A DNA stretch of 32,808 bases. Source: an uncultured Prochlorococcus sp. (GTDB lineage: Bacteria; Cyanobacteriota; Cyanobacteriia; PCC-6307; Cyanobiaceae). The notes under the pieces were generated by a model. The model saw only the letters and a program-made list of their open reading frames with translations. It made no database searches and had not been told where the DNA came from. The stretch lies in the NCBI GenBank assembly GCA_902535025.1, contig CACARV010000010.1:1-32808 (forward strand), in the 5' to 3' direction. The position numbers were made by a program, and so were the translations under genes. Shown piece after piece: positions 27,906 to 32,808 of this stretch (position 1 is the stretch's first letter; the number at the start of each line of letters is the position of its first letter).

Positions 27906-28904
27906 TTAACTCGATTTCCATGGCTTTAGAAATGTTTGAGCTTTTTTGATTGCTAAAGCCATTCTTTCAGGGTATTGATAAAGTTTTTTGTTATTCGTGT
28001 GAGCAAATTCAATAAGGGGTTGCATAATTTTTCTTGCAGCACTACCAAATGCTATTCCATCTGGCAGATTGTTTGACTTCAAAAATTCATGAGTTTTTTC
28101 ATTTGTTCCACCTGCTAATTGAATCAATCCTGGTGGAAGTTCTGAACCGATTCTTTCAAACAACCTAACTGTATCTTTGCTTGTTGATGGAGAAAGATCA
28201 CCAGACATTGGCCTTCCATCTAACTGCCAAATAAGTGGAATATTAAGATCTTTGAGAATATCATATCTTTCCCATAGAGCTTCCAAAAGATCTTCGGGCT
28301 CTTGTGAATTATTGACAGATTGATTTAATCCACAACTGATAGATATCTTGTCCAATTTTGTTTTAGAACTTTGAAGGACATCTACAACTTTTGTAAAAGA
28401 ATGTAAGCGGTTGATTTCAGTATGAATTTCTACTGCATTAGGCTTTATTTTTTGAAGAGTTAATGCTAAATCGTCCTTTGACAAATTATATTCATATTCA
28501 CTAATTAAATTTAAGGGACAACTATTTATACATCTTCCACATCCATAACATTTACTCTTTTCGATCCCAGAATTATCAATTGCAAAGGTAGGGCACACTT
28601 TTTCGCATGGTCTTTGACAATAAGGAGGACATCTTAATGGATCAAATTTTGCTTTACGAAAGTGAATATCATTTCCATCGCTTATGCTTATCATTAATCC
28701 AGGGGAGTTTTTAAAGGTTTCTTTTGCCCATTTGATCCCTTTTTTTGCTGCAAGAACTATAGATTCTTCAGCGGCAACATCTATGTAGTCGACGCCCGCT
28801 GCAGTATAAATTGCACATAAATCTTCGATAGAAAGAATATCTTCATTACTGGCGCCACAAATCAACTTAGTCCATTTATCTTTTTTATTCTTGATTTTAA
28901 TCAA
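27906..28904 (-). CDS. ldpA: LdpA-like circadian clock-associated Fe-S protein
   Basis: Ferredoxin-type clusters CPPYCQRPCEKVCP and CYGCGRCINSCP in a cyanobacterial LdpA-like context, downstream of ndhN. Confidence 0.85.
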   Translation of the reverse strand: MIKIKNKKDKWTKLICGASNEDILSIEDLCAIYTAAGVDYIDVAAEESIVLAAKKGIKWAKETFKNSPGLMISISDGNDIHFRKAKFDPLRCPPYCQRPCEKVCPTFAIDNSGIEKSKCYGCGRCINSCPLNLISEYEYNLSKDDLALTLQKIKPNAVEIHTEINRLHSFTKVVDVLQSSKTKLDKISISCGLNQSVNNSQEPEDLLEALWERYDILKDLNIPLIWQLDGRPMSGDLSPSTSKDTVRLFERIGSELPPGLIQLAGGTNEKTHEFLKSNNLPDGIAFGSAARKIMQPLIEFAHTNNKKLYQYPERMALAIKKAQTFLKPWKSS

Positions 28905-28909
28905 ACAAC

Positions 28910-29386
28910 TTAGCTTTCAAATTCATCTAAAATATAATCATTTAATGATTTCCATTCAAGTTTTCTTGAACCCCCCATTTCAACAACAATTGTTAGTTTG
29001 TTATCTCTAGTGCAAATTTCTATTAAGCTCTCTAACTCAGATTGAGATAATACTTGTCCTTCTAACAGCCATAGTAATTTATTTTTATCGTTTTCATTAA
29101 ATAACTCAGAAGCTTGTGGGATTACTTGTTGAACTTCCCCGAGAGCTCCGTTTCTTCCAACACTTTGATGACCAAGGTGGGGAGGCCTAACGCCATGTAA
29201 TTTGAGCAAGAAGACTTCTGGATCTCCAAGGCCTCTCGCTGAGGTTATAAAAGTTTTAAAGCCCTTGGCCCTCATTCTCCTCAAAAGACGAGTTTCATAA
29301 CCACCTTCAAGAGGAGCAAAGAGTGCAAGACATTTGTTGGTTTTTAAATCGTAATGAAACTTTTTTCCTGTGAGAAGTAATGGCAT
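28910..29386 (-). CDS. ndhN: NAD(P)H-quinone oxidoreductase subunit N
   Basis: [43 protein letters not shown]...[23 protein letters not shown]. Confidence 0.93.
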   Translation of the reverse strand: MPLLLTGKKFHYDLKTNKCLALFAPLEGGYETRLLRRMRAKGFKTFITSARGLGDPEVFLLKLHGVRPPHLGHQSVGRNGALGEVQQVIPQASELFNENDKNKLLWLLEGQVLSQSELESLIEICTRDNKLTIVVEMGGSRKLEWKSLNDYILDEFES

Positions 29387-29461
29387 AAAAAATTCCTTTA
29401 TTTAATTTTATTTTATTTTATGGTACTTGATGATGTACAATTGAAATTTAGTGAATTTTTA

Positions 29462-29473
29462 AGCTCGCGAGCT
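29462..29473. repeat. 12-bp perfect palindrome AGCTCGCGAGCT in the ndhN/rplC intergenic region
   Basis: Direct reading; GC-rich compared with surrounding AT-rich sequence. Confidence 0.9.
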
Positions 29474-29665
29474 AGCCGAGCCTCTACAAAATTTCACATT
29501 TTTAGCGTTTCGTTAAAAAATCAGGCGGGTTTATCCCAAGAGAAACTATCTAAGTTTTAGATAAGTCTCAACCTTATCAAATTGTTTTTTATTTCACTAG
29601 ACCTTGATTAACTGAAAAGGTTTAGAAAATTGAAAAATCATTACGAGCTAGCATACTTAAGTCTT

Positions 29666-30319
29666 ATGTCTATAGGAATTTTAGGAAAGAAATTGGGTAT
29701 GTCCCAACTTTTCGATGACAAAGGTAATGCTGTTCCAGTGACTCTTATTGAGGCTGGACCTTGCCGAGTCACTCAACTGAAATCTTCAGCTTTGGATGGT
29801 TACACTGCCGTTCAGATAGGTTATGGCCTGTCTAAAGAGAAGCATATTAGTAAACCTGAAAAGGGACATTTGTTGAAATCAGGTGAAGAACTCTTAAAGC
29901 ATTTGAAAGAATATAGGGTTGAAGAAACTTCATCTTATGAAATCGGAAATCAAATAACTGTAAAAAACTTTGAGGTTGGCCAAAAAGTTGATATCAGTGG
30001 CAAATCTATGGGTAGAGGTTTTGCTGGTTACCAGAAAAGACATGGCTTCAGCAGAGGTCCTATGAGTCATGGTTCAAAAAATCATAGAGCGCCAGGTTCT
30101 ACAGGAGCTGGAACAACTCCAGGTAGAATTTATCCTGGTAAAAGAATGGCAGGAAGATATGGAGGGAAACAGATAACTACGAAAGGTTTGTTAGTTTTAA
30201 AAATTGATGACAAAAAGAATTTGCTTGTCGTAAAAGGTTCAGTTCCAGGAAAGCCTGGCTCAATTGTCAATATTAAGCCAAACAATGTCGTGGGTATAAA
30301 AGGAGGTGAAAAATCATGA
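29666..30319 (+). CDS. rplC: 50S ribosomal protein L3
   Basis: [33 protein letters not shown]...[14 protein letters not shown]; supplied ORF start at 29630 is over-extended. Confidence 0.97.
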   Translation: MSIGILGKKLGMSQLFDDKGNAVPVTLIEAGPCRVTQLKSSALDGYTAVQIGYGLSKEKHISKPEKGHLLKSGEELLKHLKEYRVEETSSYEIGNQITVKNFEVGQKVDISGKSMGRGFAGYQKRHGFSRGPMSHGSKNHRAPGSTGAGTTPGRIYPGKRMAGRYGGKQITTKGLLVLKIDDKKNLLVVKGSVPGKPGSIVNIKPNNVVGIKGGEKS

Positions 30320-30948
30320 CGACACTCGAAACACTGAAGTGGGATGGCAAAAAATCAGGAAAAGTTACACTTGACTTGGCAGTTGCTAAGGAAACTTCTT
30401 CGGCAGACTTAATCCATAGAGCAGTTCTTAGACAACTAGCAAACAAAAGGCAAGGGACTGCATCAACTTTGACAAGATCTGAGGTGCGAGGAGGTGGAAG
30501 AAAGCCATATAAACAGAAAGGCACAGGAAGAGCTCGACAAGGATCAATAAGAACACCCCTAAGACCTGGTGGGGGAATTATTTTCGGACCTAAGCCACGT
30601 TCTTATAATCTTGATATGAATCGCAAGGAACGAAGATTAGCTCTTAGAACAGCTCTAATGTCTAGAATATCTGATATAAAGGCTATTGAAGATTTTGGAT
30701 CTACCCTAAAGCAGCCTAAGACACGTGATATCATGGATGGCCTTGTTCGATTAGGAATACAAAAAACTGAAAAAGTTTTAGTTATTCTTGATGGTCCATC
30801 TGATGTAATAAAAAAATCTATAAATAATATTGAAAAAGTTAAATTAATAGCCGCAGATCAATTAAATGTATTCGATATTCTCAATGCTAATAAGTTGATC
30901 ATAGGCCAATCAGCAATAAATAAAATTCAGGAGGTTTATGCATCATGA
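30316..30948 (+). CDS. rplD: 50S ribosomal protein L4
   Basis: [40 protein letters not shown] overlaps the rplC stop by 4 nt. Confidence 0.97.
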   Translation: MTTLETLKWDGKKSGKVTLDLAVAKETSSADLIHRAVLRQLANKRQGTASTLTRSEVRGGGRKPYKQKGTGRARQGSIRTPLRPGGGIIFGPKPRSYNLDMNRKERRLALRTALMSRISDIKAIEDFGSTLKQPKTRDIMDGLVRLGIQKTEKVLVILDGPSDVIKKSINNIEKVKLIAADQLNVFDILNANKLIIGQSAINKIQEVYAS

Positions 30949-31247
30949 GTAAGTTATTCGAGTCTCGTTTGGCAGATGTAATACGAAAGCCAGTTATTAC
31001 TGAGAAGGCTACAAATTCACTGGATCTTAACCAATATACTTTTGAAGTTGATCATAGAGCCGCAAAGCCACAAATTAAAGCTGCTATTGAAGCCTTGTTC
31101 AGTGTTAAAGTCATAGGTGTTAACACTATGAATCCTCCTAGGAGAACAAGAAGAGTCGGGAAATTTTCCGGTAAACGTTCTCAGGTCAAAAAGGCAATTG
31201 TACGTCTTGCTGAAGGAGACAAAATCCAACTATTTCCAGAATCTTAA
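30945..31247 (+). CDS. rplW: 50S ribosomal protein L23
   Basis: [43 protein letters not shown]. Confidence 0.97.
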   Translation: MSKLFESRLADVIRKPVITEKATNSLDLNQYTFEVDHRAAKPQIKAAIEALFSVKVIGVNTMNPPRRTRRVGKFSGKRSQVKKAIVRLAEGDKIQLFPES

Positions 31248-31259
31248 GGAGTTTTAATC

Positions 31260-32123
31260 ATGGCAATTCGTAAATTTAAACCTTATACACCTGGTACAAG
31301 ACAGAGAGTAGTTACTGATTTTAGTGAAATAACAGATGCAAAACCTGAGAGATCACTAATAGTTCCAAAACATAGAGTTAAAGGGAGGAATAATCGCGGA
31401 GTTATTACTTGTCGACACCGTGGAGGTGGTCACAAAAGGCAATATAGATTAGTTGACTTTAGGAGAGATAAAAGAAATATTAATGCTAAAGTTGCAGCTA
31501 TTCATTACGATCCTCATAGAAATGCAAGGCTCGCACTTCTATTTTACGAAGATGGAGAGAAAAGATATATTATCGCTCCGGCTGGTGTGAAAGTTGGCCA
31601 AAATGTTATATCTGGAGAAAATGTCCCAATCGAAGATGGCAATGCAATGCCACTCGCAGTTATGCCATTAGGATCTAGTGTTCATTGCGTTGAATTATAT
31701 GCAGGTAGAGGTGCTCAAATCGTTAGATCCGCAGGAGCTAGTGCCCAAGTAATGGCGAAAGAAGGGGATTATGTTGCTTTAAAACTGCCATCTACCGAGG
31801 TAAGACTTGTTAGAAAAGAATGCTACGCAACTCTTGGAGAAGTTGGCAACTCAGAAATAAGAAATACTAGTTTAGGTAAAGCAGGAAGAAAAAGATGGCT
31901 TGGAAGAAGACCTCAAGTTAGAGGAAGTGTTATGAATCCATGTGATCACCCACATGGAGGAGGAGAGGGAAAAGCACCAATTGGTAGAGCAGGCCCTGTT
32001 ACTCCATGGGGTAAACCAGCTCTTGGGTTAAAGACACGTAAAAAGAACAAACCAAGCAATAAATTAGTAGTTCGAAGGCGTCGTCGCGTTTCTAAAAGGA
32101 GTAGAGGAGGAAGAGACTCTTGA
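31260..32123 (+). CDS. rplB: 50S ribosomal protein L2
   Basis: [28 protein letters not shown]...[20 protein letters not shown]. Confidence 0.98.
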   Translation: MAIRKFKPYTPGTRQRVVTDFSEITDAKPERSLIVPKHRVKGRNNRGVITCRHRGGGHKRQYRLVDFRRDKRNINAKVAAIHYDPHRNARLALLFYEDGEKRYIIAPAGVKVGQNVISGENVPIEDGNAMPLAVMPLGSSVHCVELYAGRGAQIVRSAGASAQVMAKEGDYVALKLPSTEVRLVRKECYATLGEVGNSEIRNTSLGKAGRKRWLGRRPQVRGSVMNPCDHPHGGGEGKAPIGRAGPVTPWGKPALGLKTRKKNKPSNKLVVRRRRRVSKRSRGGRDS

Positions 32124-32160
32124 TTACTTCATTTATTAACTCATTTTCTATTTTATAATC

Positions 32161-32439
32161 ATGGGACGTTCACTAAAAAAAGGACCTTTCATAGCAGATA
32201 GCTTGCTTAAAAAGGTTGAAAAACAAAATACCGATAATGACAAGTCTGTTATTAAAACTTGGTCTAGAGCTTCTACTATTTTACCCGTCATGATTGGCCA
32301 TACAATCGCTGTTCATAATGGTAAGACTCACATTCCTGTTTTTATAACCGAACAAATGATCGGTCATAAACTGGGTGAATTTGCTCCTACACGTACTTAC
32401 CGTGGTCACATAAGAGATAAGAAAGGAGCTAAAGCATGA
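32161..32439 (+). CDS. rpsS: 30S ribosomal protein S19
   Basis: [20 protein letters not shown]...[46 protein letters not shown]. Confidence 0.98.
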   Translation: MGRSLKKGPFIADSLLKKVEKQNTDNDKSVIKTWSRASTILPVMIGHTIAVHNGKTHIPVFITEQMIGHKLGEFAPTRTYRGHIRDKKGAKA

Positions 32440-32808
32440 CAAAAACACCTGTATCAACAAAAACAGCTATTGCTCATGGAAACTATGTTCGTGGGTCAGC
32501 CTCTAAAGTGAGAAGAGTTTTAGATCAAATAAGAGGTCGTTCATATAGAGATGCATTGATTATGTTGGAATTTATGCCTTATAGATCTACTGATCCTATT
32601 ACTAAAGTTCTTAGATCTGCAGTTGCTAATGCAGAACATAATCTTGGGATGGATCCATCTACCTTAGTCATCTCATCTGCATGGGCTAATAATGGTCCTG
32701 TAATGAAGAGGTATAGGCCAAGAGCTCAAGGTAGAGCTTTTTCTATTAAAAAACAGACTTGCCATATAAGTATTTCTGTTGAATCAGTTCCTAATCAAAT
32801 TAATTCGG
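32436..32808 (+). CDS. rplV: 50S ribosomal protein L22 (3'-truncated by window end)
   Basis: ATG 32436 overlaps the rpsS stop; translation [51 protein letters not shown]...; runs off the window, so absent from the ORF track. Confidence 0.95.
   Translation, partial: MTKTPVSTKTAIAHGNYVRGSASKVRRVLDQIRGRSYRDALIMLEFMPYRSTDPITKVLRSAVANAEHNLGMDPSTLVISSAWANNGPVMKRYRPRAQGRAFSIKKQTCHISISVESVPNQINS

Noticed and set aside
29421-29445. GGTACTTGATGATGTACA upstream of ndhN as a LexA or NtcA site
   Set aside because: GTAC arms are separated by 8 nt, not the 4 expected for LexA; it lacks the other symmetry of the recA box and is not a convincing GTA-N8-TAC NtcA site in context.
30273-31229. Minus-strand ORFs 30273-30524 and 31017-31229
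   Set aside because: Antisense to rplD and rplW; ribosomal genes are unambiguous.
1-32808. CRISPR array, prophage, transposon, toxin-antitoxin or defence island
   Set aside because: No regularly spaced repeats, transposase, integrase or typical defence proteins; gene content is conserved cyanobacterial housekeeping.

Overview
The window looks like a core-genome segment of a low-GC, high-light-type Prochlorococcus (or a close picocyanobacterium). It is very AT-rich and compact, with PsaD, NdhN, LdpA, CrtD-like, cyanobacterial GshA, TIGR03492-like, DUF2839 and CAAD proteins all on one contig. I support about 33 protein-coding genes, three tRNAs (Cys-GCA, Arg-CCG, Gln-UUG; all minus strand) and the start of the S10-type ribosomal protein operon (rplC-rplD-rplW-rplB-rpsS-rplV, cut by the window end). 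I see no mobile element, CRISPR array, rRNA or prophage. I found no clearly novel multigene system. The best second-look items are: (1) a DinG-like helicase-fold protein that appears to have lost Walker A, Walker B and motif VI; (2) a MoeB/MoeZ-type E1-like-rhodanese fusion lacking both zinc-binding CxxC pairs; (3) a RodA-linked histidine kinase with an intact H-box but an unrecognisable ATP-binding domain; (4) recF with no usable canonical start outside the neighbouring tRNA gene; (5) a perfect LexA/SOS-type palindrome upstream of recA; (6) structured intergenic dyads in front of mrp, psaD and rplC; (7) near-zero spacing between convergent genes. All assignments come from reading motifs; no database search was run.
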